11,296 bases of DNA from Pseudomonadota bacterium (GTDB lineage Bacteria > Pseudomonadota > Gammaproteobacteria > Acidithiobacillales > Acidithiobacillaceae), in the NCBI GenBank assembly GCA_021827445.1, contig JAKAVW010000068.1, forward strand, positions 1 to 11,296, in the 5' to 3' direction. The notes beneath the pieces were generated by a model, which ran no database searches, was not told the DNA's origin, and saw only the letters and a program-made list of their open reading frames with translations. Positions within the stretch are counted from its first letter, which is position 1. The number at the start of each line of letters is the position of its first letter. Below are positions 1 to 7,014 of this stretch, one piece after another. The position numbers and the translations under genes were made by a program.

Positions 1-880
1 TCCGATCTGCCAATGGCGAATTACACATTTTTAACAGGCGTTCACGTGTTTCTTGCGCACCCGCGTCGTTCGCAGCATATCGTAAAACGCTCAGAAAGGG
101 TTCCAAAATAAGCAGAACCACAGACTCCACTGAAGAATCGAGGAGTTTTTCCCAAAGGCTTAACGCACCACCCCAGTCCTGCCGATCGAAGGCGATGCGT
201 CCGCCAATCACCAAGGCCCGTGGATTTTCTGGATCCTCCTTCCGGGCCAACTCCAAAAAAACCTTTGCCTGCTCTGCCTCTCCTGCGAGCAGCGATTGCT
301 CGGCCAATTCACCATAGAGCATGGCAATCACGGGACGCTGACCGCGCGTACCTGTTTTATGTAACCGCTGACGAACCGCGATAGACTGCGCCCACTCACT
401 GCCCAGTTCATACAACTCGGCAAGCGTAGCAAGACCCTCTAGATGATCGGGTTGGCGATCCAATAATTCTTTAAGGATGGATTCCGCCCGATCGAGAATT
501 CCTGCTTTGAGGTAATCCTGCGCGATCTCGAAAAGCACACTTTGCCGCAGATCAGGCGCCAGTGCTGGCTGTTCAAGAAGATGCTGATGTACCCGCAAGG
601 CACGTTCCAACTCCCCTCGCCGCCGAAAGAGGCGTCCTAGGGCGAGCAAAATGTCAACGCTCTCCGGATGTTGCCGTAACGCATCAAGAAAAACTTCTAC
701 CGCCTCATCATTGCGCTCACTGAGGAGATGGTTGAGCCCTTGAATATAAATTTCGGGAATTGTGTCGGAGGCACCCAGCGCAGATTTTCTGTGAGCGGTA
801 ATCCGACCGATCCATATGCCCAGCGCGATCGCCGCGAGCAAAACGAGGATAACCACTGTATCCACGCCAGGAGCCGTCAA
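1..880 (-). CDS. lapB: LapB (YciM)-like TPR protein, LPS assembly regulator; 3' end beyond window
   Basis: Membrane-anchored tetratricopeptide protein. In E. coli LapB works with FtsH at the inner membrane to control LpxC turnover and so lipopolysaccharide synthesis. The frame is open from a TTG at 880-878 to the left edge (about 293 codons). It opens with a hydrophobic segment at residues 8-25 ending in IWIGR, the expected N-terminal anchor. Helical TPR-type repeats follow. Landmarks resembling E. coli LapB are GLNHLLSERNDEAVEVFLDAL (about residues 50-70), LALGRLFRRRGELERALRVH and DYLKAGILDRAE. The family is about 390 residues with a C-terminal rubredoxin-like zinc domain, which lies outside the window. 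The TTG directly abuts the ihfB TAA, and AAGG sits 5 nt upstream of it, which is why I prefer it to the internal GTGs at residues 6 and 9. In E. coli lapA lies between ihfB and lapB; here it is missing. Family assignment is confident; the start is less sure. Confidence 0.88.
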   Translation of the reverse strand, partial: MTAPGVDTVVILVLLAAIALGIWIGRITAHRKSALGASDTIPEIYIQGLNHLLSERNDEAVEVFLDALRQHPESVDILLALGRLFRRRGELERALRVHQHLLEQPALAPDLRQSVLFEIAQDYLKAGILDRAESILKELLDRQPDHLEGLATLAELYELGSEWAQSIAVRQRLHKTGTRGQRPVIAMLYGELAEQSLLAGEAEQAKVFLELARKEDPENPRALVIGGRIAFDRQDWGGALSLWEKLLDSSVESVVLLILEPFLSVLRYAANDAGAQETRERLLKMCNSPLADR

Positions 881-1186
881 TTAAACCTTGCTACCCGCAA
901 CCACTTCAGGGTAATCAACCTGCTCACGGAGCTCCTTACCCGGTTTAAAATGCGGAACCCGTTTTTCGGGCACCAGCACCGGCTCTCCCGTTTTCGGATT
1001 ACGCCCCTGCTTGGCAGGACGCACGTGCATGGAAAAACTTCCAAAACCACGAATTTCAATGCGTTCCCCCTCAGCCAATGCATCGCTCAGATAATCGAGC
1101 ATCTGGCGGGTAGCCATTTCAATATCGCGCATACTCAGATGCGGATATTGTGCACCGATGTTTTTGATCAATTCTGATTTAGTCAT
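881..1186 (-). CDS. ihfB: Integration host factor subunit beta
   Basis: Beta subunit of the IHF heterodimer, a nucleoid protein that binds the DNA minor groove and bends DNA sharply. It assists recombination, replication initiation and sigma-54 transcription. The 101-residue product starts MTKSELI, as E. coli IhfB does. It carries the HU/IHF core: ERIEIRGFGSF (41-51), the beta-arm RNPKTG (62-67) with the intercalating proline P64, and VPHFKPGKELRE (77-88). It is about 7 residues longer at the C terminus than the 94-residue E. coli protein. The ATG is preceded only by a weak, distant AAGAAG. Its place downstream of rpsA is conserved in many proteobacteria. A 164-bp gap separates it from rpsA, so it may have its own promoter; lapB begins immediately after its stop. 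Confidence 0.97.
   Translation of the reverse strand: MTKSELIKNIGAQYPHLSMRDIEMATRQMLDYLSDALAEGERIEIRGFGSFSMHVRPAKQGRNPKTGEPVLVPEKRVPHFKPGKELREQVDYPEVVAGSKV
886..889 (-). promoter_or_regulatory. Ribosome binding site for lapB inside the ihfB 3' end
   Basis: The minus strand reads AAGG, then 5 nt (TTTAA, containing the ihfB stop codon), then TTG. The site lies within the last codons of ihfB, so lapB translation is probably coupled to ihfB termination. It is a short motif, but its spacing decides between the TTG and later GTG starts. Confidence 0.45.
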
Positions 1187-1228
1187 AGTTTATTAGCTTC
1201 TTAACAAAGAATGGTGAACTGACAGGTC

Positions 1229-1234
1229 ATCATA
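1229..1234 (-). promoter_or_regulatory. Possible -10 element for ihfB (TATGAT)
   Basis: In the AT-rich stretch before ihfB the minus strand reads TATGAT, one mismatch from the sigma-70 -10 consensus, about 43 nt upstream of the ATG. No good -35 hexamer lies 16-18 nt upstream and there is no TGn extension, so this is only a candidate. Confidence 0.2.
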
Positions 1235-1266
1235 AAATTAAAAAGTAAGCGGCAGGTAGACGCTCC

Positions 1267-1283
1267 AAAAAAGGCCTTCACCT
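1267..1283 (-). terminator. Weak terminator-like stem and U6 tract between rpsA and ihfB
   Basis: The minus strand reads AGGUGAAGGCCU then more U, with six T at 1272-1267. AGGU/GCCU can form a 4-bp stem (one G-U pair) closed by GAAG. The stem is short for an efficient terminator. At most it would give partial termination, perhaps helped by the GC-rich hairpin about 17 nt upstream. Confidence 0.25.
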
Positions 1284-1299
1284 GACGCCACCTCATTCA

Positions 1300-1341
1300 C
1301 CCTCCCCTCCCCCGATCAACATCATGACCGAGAGGGGAAAG
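1300..1341 (-). other. GC-rich hairpin after the rpsA stop codon
   Basis: On the minus-strand RNA, CUUUCCCCUC (1341-1332) can pair with GAGGGGAGGG (1309-1300), giving 10 bp with two G-U pairs. An inner stem CGGUC/GAUCG with an 8-nt loop stacks above a small asymmetric internal loop. There is no U-tract directly after it, so it is not a canonical intrinsic terminator. It may protect the rpsA 3' end or slow polymerase. I paired it by hand and computed no folding energy. Confidence 0.45.
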
Positions 1342-1350
1342 GGGTCACTC

Positions 1351-3057
1351 TTAACTTTCTTCTTCCTGCTTACGCTTGAGCTGTTCTTTAATCAGATCGC
1401 CCAGACTGGTGGTGCCCGTCGCTGCACTACGCGCATATTGCTGCACCACAGCCGCCTGATCTTCCTGAGAAACAGCCGCTTCATGCGCCTTGGTGCTGAG
1501 GGTCAAGGTGCGGTTCTTGCGGTCGACCATGGCAATAGCGACCTCGATTTTATCCCCGACGGCCAAGGCCTGACCACGGGCCAACTCGCGCTGGGGGAGG
1601 AAGCCTTCGACGCCCTCACTAAGACGGATCTCGGCACCACGGCTATCCACCGAGATGACCTCACCTTCGACCAGGGCACCCTTTTCATTGGCCACCACAA
1701 ACTGGATGAAGGGATCGGTTTCCATCTGCTTGATGCCCAGACTGATACGCTCCCGCTCCGGATCGATACTGAGGACGACCGCATCCAGAGTATCTCCCTT
1801 TTTGAAGTCCCGCACGGCTTCTTCGCCGGTACGATCCCAGGCCAGATCGGACAAGTGGATCAGCCCGTCGATACCGCCATCCAGACCGACGAACACACCG
1901 AAATCGGTAATACTCTTGATCTGGCCAGAGACACGATCGCCCTTCTGGAAGTTCTGCGCGAAGTCATCCCACGGGTTGGGCAGGCACTGCTTGATGCCCA
2001 GCGAAATGCGGCGACGCTCTTCGTCGATATCGAGGATCATCACTTCAACTTCCTGGCCGACATGCAGGGCCTTGGCTGGATTGATGTTTTTGTTGGTCCA
2101 GTCGATTTCGGAGACATGTACCAGCCCCTCGACGCCTTCTTCGATTTCGACGAACGCGCCGTAATCCGTAACGTTGGTGACCTTACCGAAAATACGGGTG
2201 GCCTCCGGATAACGGCGGGCTATATCACGCCAGGGGTCTTCACCCAGTTGTTTCATACCGAGAGAGATACGACCGCGCTCGCGGTCGAATTTGAGGACCA
2301 GGACGCGCACTTCGCCGCCCACGGTGACCACCTCGCTGGGATGCTTGACTCGGCGCCAGCCCATATCGGTGATATGCAGCAGACCGTCGATGCCGCCCAG
2401 GTCAATAAATGCGCCATAATCGGTGAGATTTTTGACCACGCCATCCAGGATGGCACCTTCCTGAATACTCTCCAGCAGTGCACCACGTTCCACACTCTGT
2501 TCCTGCTCGACCACCGCGCGGCGGGAAACCACCACGTTGTTGCGCTTGCGGTCCAGCTTGATGATCTTCATCTCCAGGTCTTTGCCTTCGAGGTAGGCGA
2601 CATCCCGTACCGGACGCACATCGACCAAGGAGCCAGGCAGGAAAGCGCGCACACCGTCGATGCTGACCGTAAAACCACCCTTCACTTTGCCGGTAAGGAA
2701 GCCATGCACCACGGCGTTGTCGTTGAAGGACTTCTCCAGGTCGACCCAGGTCTTGGCACGGCGGGCTTTCTCACGGGAGAGGCGAGTCTCGCCCATGCCG
2801 TCTTCCACCAACTCCAGACAGACCTCTACAGAGTCACCGACCTTCACCTCTATTTCGCCTTCCGCATTGCGGAACTGCTCGGCGGGGATCGGTCCTTCAG
2901 ACTTGAGACCCACATCGACGATGACAAAGTCGTTATCGACGCGGGTCACGATGCCGGTAAGCAACTCGCCGGGCTTGAGGCCCTGGGTGCTCTGGCTTTC
3001 TTCAAACATCTCGGCAAAACTGGGTTCAGCAAGCATTTCAGCGTTAGGGGTGGTCAT
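1351..3057 (-). CDS. rpsA: 30S ribosomal protein S1
   Basis: S1 binds mRNA on the 30S subunit and helps it load and unfold messages, above all those with weak Shine-Dalgarno sequences. The 568-residue product (E. coli 557) has six S1 OB-fold repeats at about 29-96, 114-180, 199-269, 286-356, 373-443 and 459-523. Repeats 3-5 are the clearest, with TDYGAFIDL, TDYGAFVEI and TDFGVFVGL, each ending near an RISLGxKQ motif (263, 350 and 437). The first two are divergent, as expected for the ribosome-binding part. The lysine/glutamate-rich tail after repeat 6 is also typical. The gene starts 77 nt after cmk, with no Shine-Dalgarno sequence close to its ATG; that is usual for autoregulated rpsA. The cmk-rpsA-ihfB order is widely conserved. 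Confidence 0.98.
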   Translation of the reverse strand: MTTPNAEMLAEPSFAEMFEESQSTQGLKPGELLTGIVTRVDNDFVIVDVGLKSEGPIPAEQFRNAEGEIEVKVGDSVEVCLELVEDGMGETRLSREKARRAKTWVDLEKSFNDNAVVHGFLTGKVKGGFTVSIDGVRAFLPGSLVDVRPVRDVAYLEGKDLEMKIIKLDRKRNNVVVSRRAVVEQEQSVERGALLESIQEGAILDGVVKNLTDYGAFIDLGGIDGLLHITDMGWRRVKHPSEVVTVGGEVRVLVLKFDRERGRISLGMKQLGEDPWRDIARRYPEATRIFGKVTNVTDYGAFVEIEEGVEGLVHVSEIDWTNKNINPAKALHVGQEVEVMILDIDEERRRISLGIKQCLPNPWDDFAQNFQKGDRVSGQIKSITDFGVFVGLDGGIDGLIHLSDLAWDRTGEEAVRDFKKGDTLDAVVLSIDPERERISLGIKQMETDPFIQFVVANEKGALVEGEVISVDSRGAEIRLSEGVEGFLPQRELARGQALAVGDKIEVAIAMVDRKNRTLTLSTKAHEAAVSQEDQAAVVQQYARSAATGTTSLGDLIKEQLKRKQEEES

Positions 3058-3134
3058 AAATTTCAGTAGGCCTCATTTACCGGGCACGCCATGGGCGCCC
3101 CTTGAATCACTGCTCGATGCCATAAATGGCGGTT
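3058..3134 (-). promoter_or_regulatory. rpsA leader with hairpin and no Shine-Dalgarno sequence
   Basis: This is the 77-nt spacer between the cmk stop and the rpsA ATG. Minus strand 3100-3082 can form a hairpin, GGGCGC paired with GCGTGCCC (six pairs including one G-U, plus one pair above a mismatch). The nearest purine motif, GAGG, is 13 nt from the ATG, too far for normal Shine-Dalgarno spacing; the 13 nt between read CCTACTGAAATTT. In E. coli the rpsA leader is a structured, SD-poor initiation region that S1 itself represses. I infer the same role here by position and architecture. A promoter inside cmk cannot be excluded. Confidence 0.5.
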
Positions 3135-3815
3135 TCAATTTTCCTGCAAAGCGGATTGAACCCAGCTTTGCAAGACCCTGTATGTGTCGGAAACGCTTTG
3201 TTCGCTGGTATCCAGGAGGCGCGCATCGGACGCAGGCCGGAGCGGTGCCACGCTGCGCTGCTGATCCCGGGCATCGCGTTCCGCAATTTCCGCCACAACT
3301 GTGGCGAGACTAGCACTAATACCCTGTTCCATCAACTGATTCAGACGCCGTTTGCCGCGTACTTCGACACTGGCGGTGAGAAATACCTTGAGCGGTGCGT
3401 CCGGGAAAACCACAGTCCCCATATCCCGACCATCGGCCACCAACCCCGGCGCCTGGCGAAAATCCCGCTGACGCTGCAATAAGGCCGCACGCACCGCAGG
3501 AATGGCGGCAATCTGCGAGGTTAACGCGCTGATTTCTGGGGTGCGAATTTCCGCATCGACCAAATATCCCGCGAGCAGAACATGGGTTTCGTCTATGCCC
3601 CCCCGAAAGCTTAGGGGCAAACTGCGCGCCAATTCGGACAGAGCCACCTCGTTATCTGCATTCAACCCGGCACGCAGTGCTGCCAGCGCCAGCGCCCGAT
3701 AAATAGCACCGCTATCCAAGAGATGCCAACCCAGATCACGAGCCAGAATACGACCCAGCGTGCCCTTACCAACCCCACCGGGACCATCCAACGTGATGAC
3801 AGGGATGACCTTCAT
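3135..3815 (-). CDS. cmk: Cytidylate (CMP/dCMP) kinase
   Basis: Transfers phosphate from ATP to CMP or dCMP, giving CDP or dCDP, in cytosolic pyrimidine nucleotide recycling. The 226-residue product (E. coli 227) has the P-loop GPGGVGKGT at residues 11-19, followed by HLLDSGAIYRALALAAL, a near match to E. coli Cmk and part of the NMP-binding region. Further on are VADGRDMGTVVFPDAPLKVF (about 126-145), the lid-region RDARDQQR and a C-terminal LLDTSE. Its ATG overlaps the aroA stop by 4 nt (ATGA), so it is probably translated by reinitiation after aroA. It has no role in aromatic synthesis; its place between aroA and rpsA is an old conserved linkage. Confidence 0.97.
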   Translation of the reverse strand: MKVIPVITLDGPGGVGKGTLGRILARDLGWHLLDSGAIYRALALAALRAGLNADNEVALSELARSLPLSFRGGIDETHVLLAGYLVDAEIRTPEISALTSQIAAIPAVRAALLQRQRDFRQAPGLVADGRDMGTVVFPDAPLKVFLTASVEVRGKRRLNQLMEQGISASLATVVAEIAERDARDQQRSVAPLRPASDARLLDTSEQSVSDTYRVLQSWVQSALQEN

Positions 3816-5113
3816 GCGCCCACCACCGCCAACAGCAGCCCGGACTGATGTGCCAGAACGGGAAAATTCGGAAAGGACGTAGCCACATTGGCACAGTCGA
3901 GGATTTCGATGTCACTCCGCGCCACCAGTGCCGCCATGGCGAAGGCCATCGCGATACGGTGATCCCCATGACTATTTATACGACCACCCAGCAGTGGCGA
4001 TCCGTGGATAACGGCCCCGTCCGCGCGCTCTTCCACGGTGATTCCCATGGCACGCAGACCGCTGGCCATTACCGCAATGCGGTCACTTTCTTTAACACGC
4101 AACTCTTCGGCACCGGTAACCACGGTCTGCCCCTTCGCACACGCCGCTGCGATGAACAGCGCTGGGAATTCATCAATAGCCAAAGGTACCAGACGGGGAG
4201 GGATGACAACACCCTGCAGCGGCGCATAGCGGACGCGGATGTCGGCGACCGGCTCGCCGCCTACTTCGCGCAGGGCGGTGAGATCAATCCGGGCGCCCAT
4301 GCGAGTGAGGATTTCGATGATGCCGGTGCGCGTTGGATTGATGCCCACGCCTTCCAGAGTGAGGTCGGAGCCCGGTGCAATGCTAGCACCGAGCAGGAAG
4401 AAAGCCGCAGAAGAAATATCGCCAGGCACCTGCAGCGATTGTCCACGCAACTGGCCACCACTGCGCAGGCAAGCGCGTGGACCCTGACGCTCAACTTGGT
4501 AGCCAAAGCCTTGCAGCATCCGCTCGCTGTGATCACGGGTGGGCGCCGGCTCCGTCACGCAGGTTTGCCCATCGGCATAAAGCCCCGCCAACAGCACAGC
4601 GGATTTGACTTGGGCACTAGCCACTGGCAAGGCATAATTGATGCCGTGCAGGGGCTCCCCGTGAATGTGCAGGGGTGCCCTACCTTCCCGTGCAGTGATT
4701 TCCGCACCCATGGCACGCAACGGGTTCAGCACGCGGCCCATGGGCCGCCTCTGCAAACTAGCGTCGCCAATCAGAGTACTGGGAAAAGCCTGCCCGGCTA
4801 GTACGCCCGCCAGCAGACGCATGGCCGTACCGGAGTTTCCACAATCCAACGGGGCAGCGGGCGCACGCAACCCATGCAGGCCAACACCCTGTATGCGCAA
4901 ATGCCCGTTATCCGGCCCTTCTATCCCGACGCCCATCGCGCGAAATGCGGCGATGGTGGCGAGCACATCCGCCCCCTCCAGCAATCCCTCTATTTCGGTC
5001 ACGCCTTCGGCAAGCGCACCAAGAATAATGGCACGATGAGAGATAGATTTGTCGCCGGGGACTGGAAAACGGCCTTTGAGCTGACCACCTGGATGTACAA
5101 AATATCTGGACAT
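3812..5113 (-). CDS. aroA: EPSP synthase (3-phosphoshikimate 1-carboxyvinyltransferase), class II-type motifs
   Basis: Sixth shikimate step: shikimate-3-phosphate plus phosphoenolpyruvate gives EPSP and phosphate. The 433-residue product has GDKSIS (20-25), GNSGTAMR (92-99), RRPMGR (122-127), SAQVKS (166-171), RDHSE (193-197), NPTR (259-262), IDEFP (313-317, catalytic acid region), RVKESDR (339-345, PROSITE-like signature) and GDHRIAM (383-389). The combination GDK-x-S, SAQ-x-K, R-x-H-x-E and N-x-T-R is that used to define class II EPSP synthases, the class that includes many enzymes with natural glyphosate tolerance. The glycine equivalent to E. coli Gly96 is kept (G95). The start is 3 nt after the tyrA stop, with no Shine-Dalgarno sequence visible, so coupling is likely. 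In some pseudomonads tyrA and aroA are fused; here they are separate. Confidence 0.97.
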   Translation of the reverse strand: MSRYFVHPGGQLKGRFPVPGDKSISHRAIILGALAEGVTEIEGLLEGADVLATIAAFRAMGVGIEGPDNGHLRIQGVGLHGLRAPAAPLDCGNSGTAMRLLAGVLAGQAFPSTLIGDASLQRRPMGRVLNPLRAMGAEITAREGRAPLHIHGEPLHGINYALPVASAQVKSAVLLAGLYADGQTCVTEPAPTRDHSERMLQGFGYQVERQGPRACLRSGGQLRGQSLQVPGDISSAAFFLLGASIAPGSDLTLEGVGINPTRTGIIEILTRMGARIDLTALREVGGEPVADIRVRYAPLQGVVIPPRLVPLAIDEFPALFIAAACAKGQTVVTGAEELRVKESDRIAVMASGLRAMGITVEERADGAVIHGSPLLGGRINSHGDHRIAMAFAMAALVARSDIEILDCANVATSFPNFPVLAHQSGLLLAVVGA

Positions 5114-5116
5114 GAT

Positions 5117-5992
5117 TCAGGAATGCACCGGAGGAAATTGAAATTGTTGTCGGCAGATCTGGCCGCGCCCCAGCAGATCGTTCAGCGCCTGGGCATCGTT
5201 ACCTGCCAGCATCCGCTCAGCGGCACCAAGAGTCCCTTGCACCATGCTCAAATGTTGGCAGACAGCGGCACGATTCTCCCAGAGGATATCGGCCCAGAGC
5301 CGGGAATCCGAGGCGGCAATACGAGAAAAGTCGCGCAGGCCACCACCCGCTAATTGCTGCAGCGCATCCGCCTGACCCTCCAACCCTGCCATGTAAGCAA
5401 AAGCCAGCAGATGCGGCACATGGCTGGTGGCAGCCAAAGCATGATCATGAGCTTCAGGCGTCATTTGAACGATGGTGGCTCCGAGCATTTGCCAGAATGT
5501 GCGCATAGCCTCCAAGGACGCACCTGTCTGACCTGGCGATGGGGTCAAAACCACTCGTGCGCCCTGATAGAGCCGCTTTCGAGCCGCGCCGAAGCCGGTT
5601 TTTTCACTACCCACCAAGGGATGCGCCGCCACAAAACGATCCCCTAAAAGCTGAGCACCGAGTTGCGCTATCGGCGCCTTGATGCTCGCGACGTCACTAA
5701 CCACCGCCGTTGGAGACACCAGACGCGCCACCTCTGGCAACTGCACCATAAGCACCTGCGGAGGCGTGGCCAAAATGATCAGGTCAGCGTCCTTGAGTGC
5801 TGAGGCAAGGGCATGACTCAGCTTGACCTGCCATTTACCAGATGCCTTGCGAATCCGCCCTGCTTCTTCCTTATCCGCAACCACGCCGCAGACTTTCCCG
5901 CCGAAATTTGCCGCGCGCAGGGCCTTGGCGATACTCCCGCCCATGAGGCCAAGGCCGACAATGGTGACTCGCTGGAAGGGAAAGTCTGGCAT
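5117..5992 (-). CDS. tyrA: Prephenate dehydrogenase (TyrA family)
   Basis: Oxidative decarboxylation of prephenate to 4-hydroxyphenylpyruvate, the tyrosine branch; arogenate could be an alternative substrate. From the ATG at 5992 the product has 291 residues. It has a Rossmann motif GLGLMGGS (13-20), an acidic residue D40 after the second strand (favouring NAD+ over NADP+, by inference), HPLVGSEKTG (124-133), TSHVPH (189-194) and GGGLRDFSRIA (216-226), all TyrA hallmarks. No chorismate mutase or ACT domain is fused. An upstream in-frame GTG at 6037 would add 15 residues but overlap aroF by 44 nt. I prefer the ATG because it follows the aroF TAG by 1 nt and puts the nucleotide-binding motif at the usual distance from the N terminus. 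Neither start has a strong ribosome binding site. Confidence 0.95.
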   Translation of the reverse strand: MPDFPFQRVTIVGLGLMGGSIAKALRAANFGGKVCGVVADKEEAGRIRKASGKWQVKLSHALASALKDADLIILATPPQVLMVQLPEVARLVSPTAVVSDVASIKAPIAQLGAQLLGDRFVAAHPLVGSEKTGFGAARKRLYQGARVVLTPSPGQTGASLEAMRTFWQMLGATIVQMTPEAHDHALAATSHVPHLLAFAYMAGLEGQADALQQLAGGGLRDFSRIAASDSRLWADILWENRAAVCQHLSMVQGTLGAAERMLAGNDAQALNDLLGRGQICRQQFQFPPVHS

Positions 5993-5993
5993 G

Positions 5994-7010
5994 CTAGAGT
6001 TCGCGGCCGATGGCCTCGGCGATTTTACGCAGATCACCCATCAGCGTCATGAGTTGCTCCGGACTCAGTGCCTGGTCGGCATCGCACCAGGCTTCTTCGG
6101 GACAGGGATGCGACTCCACCAACAAGCCATCCGCACCAGCCGCAATGGCCGCCTTGGACAACTGCGGCACCAGCCAGGCCTTGCCGCCAGCGTGGCTGGG
6201 GTCGACGATAACCGGCAGATGCGTCTCCCGCTTGAGGACCGGAATAGCGGTGACGTCAAGGACATTACGATAGGCCGTCTCAAAGGTGCGAATACCGCGC
6301 TCGGCGAAAATAATCCGGTGATTGCCGTGAGCAGCGATATATTCGGCCGCCATGAGCCATTCCTTGATGGTAGCACTCAAGCCGCGTTTGAGTATGACCG
6401 GCACATCCAGACGCCCGACTTCTTTGAGAAGATCGAAGTTCTGCATGTTGCGCGTGCCGATCTGAATGATATCCACCCCCTTTTCGAGGAAAAGATCAAT
6501 CTTGCGGACATCCATCAGTTCGGTGACGATGGGCAGACCGACTGCATCGGCAGCGGTCCGGAAATAATCCAGACCTTCATCGCCCACGCCTTGGAAGGTG
6601 TAGGGGCTGGTGCGGGGTTTGAAAGCGCCGCCGCGCATCAGACGGCAGCCTGCCGCCTTGACGGCCTCTGCAGAGCTGCGCATCTGCTCCGGTGTTTCGA
6701 CCGAACAGGGGCCAGCGATCACTTGAATCTGCTTGCCCCCGATGGGAATGCCACGCACCTCGATCACCGTATCGGTGGATTTGAATTCGCGGCTCACGAG
6801 TTTGTAGGGCTTCAGAATAGGCATCACCTGTTCCACAGCAGGCAAGGATTCCAGTGCGCCCTCAGGCAACAACCGCTCATCTCCTAACAGGCCGACCACG
6901 GTGCGCTCGGAACCGGTACTGACCATGGGCTGCAGGCCAAACTGGCGGATACGCTCCAGCAGGTGCTCCATCTGCTCTGCGGTAGCTTGTGGTTTAACAA
7001 TGACGATCAT
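5994..7010 (-). CDS. aroF: 3-deoxy-7-phosphoheptulonate (DAHP) synthase, type I-beta with ferredoxin-like regulatory domain
   Basis: First committed shikimate step: phosphoenolpyruvate plus erythrose-4-phosphate gives DAHP. The 338-residue product matches the Thermotoga maritima-type enzyme in length and layout. It has an N-terminal ferredoxin-like domain (about 1-70, opening MIVIVKP and ending LKPYKLVSREF) and a TIM-barrel catalytic domain. Motifs include AGPCS (99-103), KPRTSPYTFQG (131-141), KRG (208-210), ERGIRTFE (237-244) and DPSH (270-273). The four metal ligands are visible as C102, H273, E299 and D310. In this subfamily the N-terminal domain gives feedback inhibition by tyrosine or phenylalanine; which one applies here cannot be read from sequence. 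Downstream of hisC by 4 nt and upstream of tyrA by 1 nt, it is embedded in the aromatic operon. It is not homologous in regulation to E. coli AroF/G/H; the symbol follows common annotation. Confidence 0.96.
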   Translation of the reverse strand: MIVIVKPQATAEQMEHLLERIRQFGLQPMVSTGSERTVVGLLGDERLLPEGALESLPAVEQVMPILKPYKLVSREFKSTDTVIEVRGIPIGGKQIQVIAGPCSVETPEQMRSSAEAVKAAGCRLMRGGAFKPRTSPYTFQGVGDEGLDYFRTAADAVGLPIVTELMDVRKIDLFLEKGVDIIQIGTRNMQNFDLLKEVGRLDVPVILKRGLSATIKEWLMAAEYIAAHGNHRIIFAERGIRTFETAYRNVLDVTAIPVLKRETHLPVIVDPSHAGGKAWLVPQLSKAAIAAGADGLLVESHPCPEEAWCDADQALSPEQLMTLMGDLRKIAEAIGREL

Positions 7011-7014
7011 GGAA

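Larger units (their letters stand above)
1187..1350 (-). other. rpsA-ihfB intergenic region (164 bp)
   Basis: This is the largest gap in the window. In transcript order it holds a GC-rich hairpin just after the rpsA stop, a weak stem followed by six T, then an AT-rich stretch of about 60 bp before the ihfB ATG. No coding frame, tRNA or IHF consensus site stands out. The arrangement suggests reduced read-through from rpsA plus local initiation for ihfB, but each element is weak on its own. Confidence 0.5.

Noticed and set aside
728..1177. Plus-strand open frame of 149 codons antisense to lapB and ihfB.
   Set aside because: The opposite strand encodes IHF beta and the N terminus of LapB with clear family motifs.
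1324..3069. 581-codon open frame on the plus strand covering all of rpsA.
   Set aside because: It is a full antisense shadow of a certain, highly conserved gene. Its translation shows no recognisable domain, and long stop-free antisense frames are common opposite biased-codon genes of this GC content.
3848..4801. Plus-strand open frame of 317 codons antisense to aroA.
   Set aside because: Lies wholly inside aroA, shows no recognisable family, and the aroA motifs on the other strand are unambiguous.
5993..6037. Extended TyrA N terminus from a GTG at 6037 overlapping aroF.
   Set aside because: The extra 15 residues do not resemble TyrA, the overlap would be 44 nt, and an ATG lies 1 nt after the aroF stop.
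5823..6887. Plus-strand open frame of 354 codons antisense to tyrA and aroF.
   Set aside because: Crosses two well-supported genes, has no recognisable motif, and is best explained as a codon-bias shadow.
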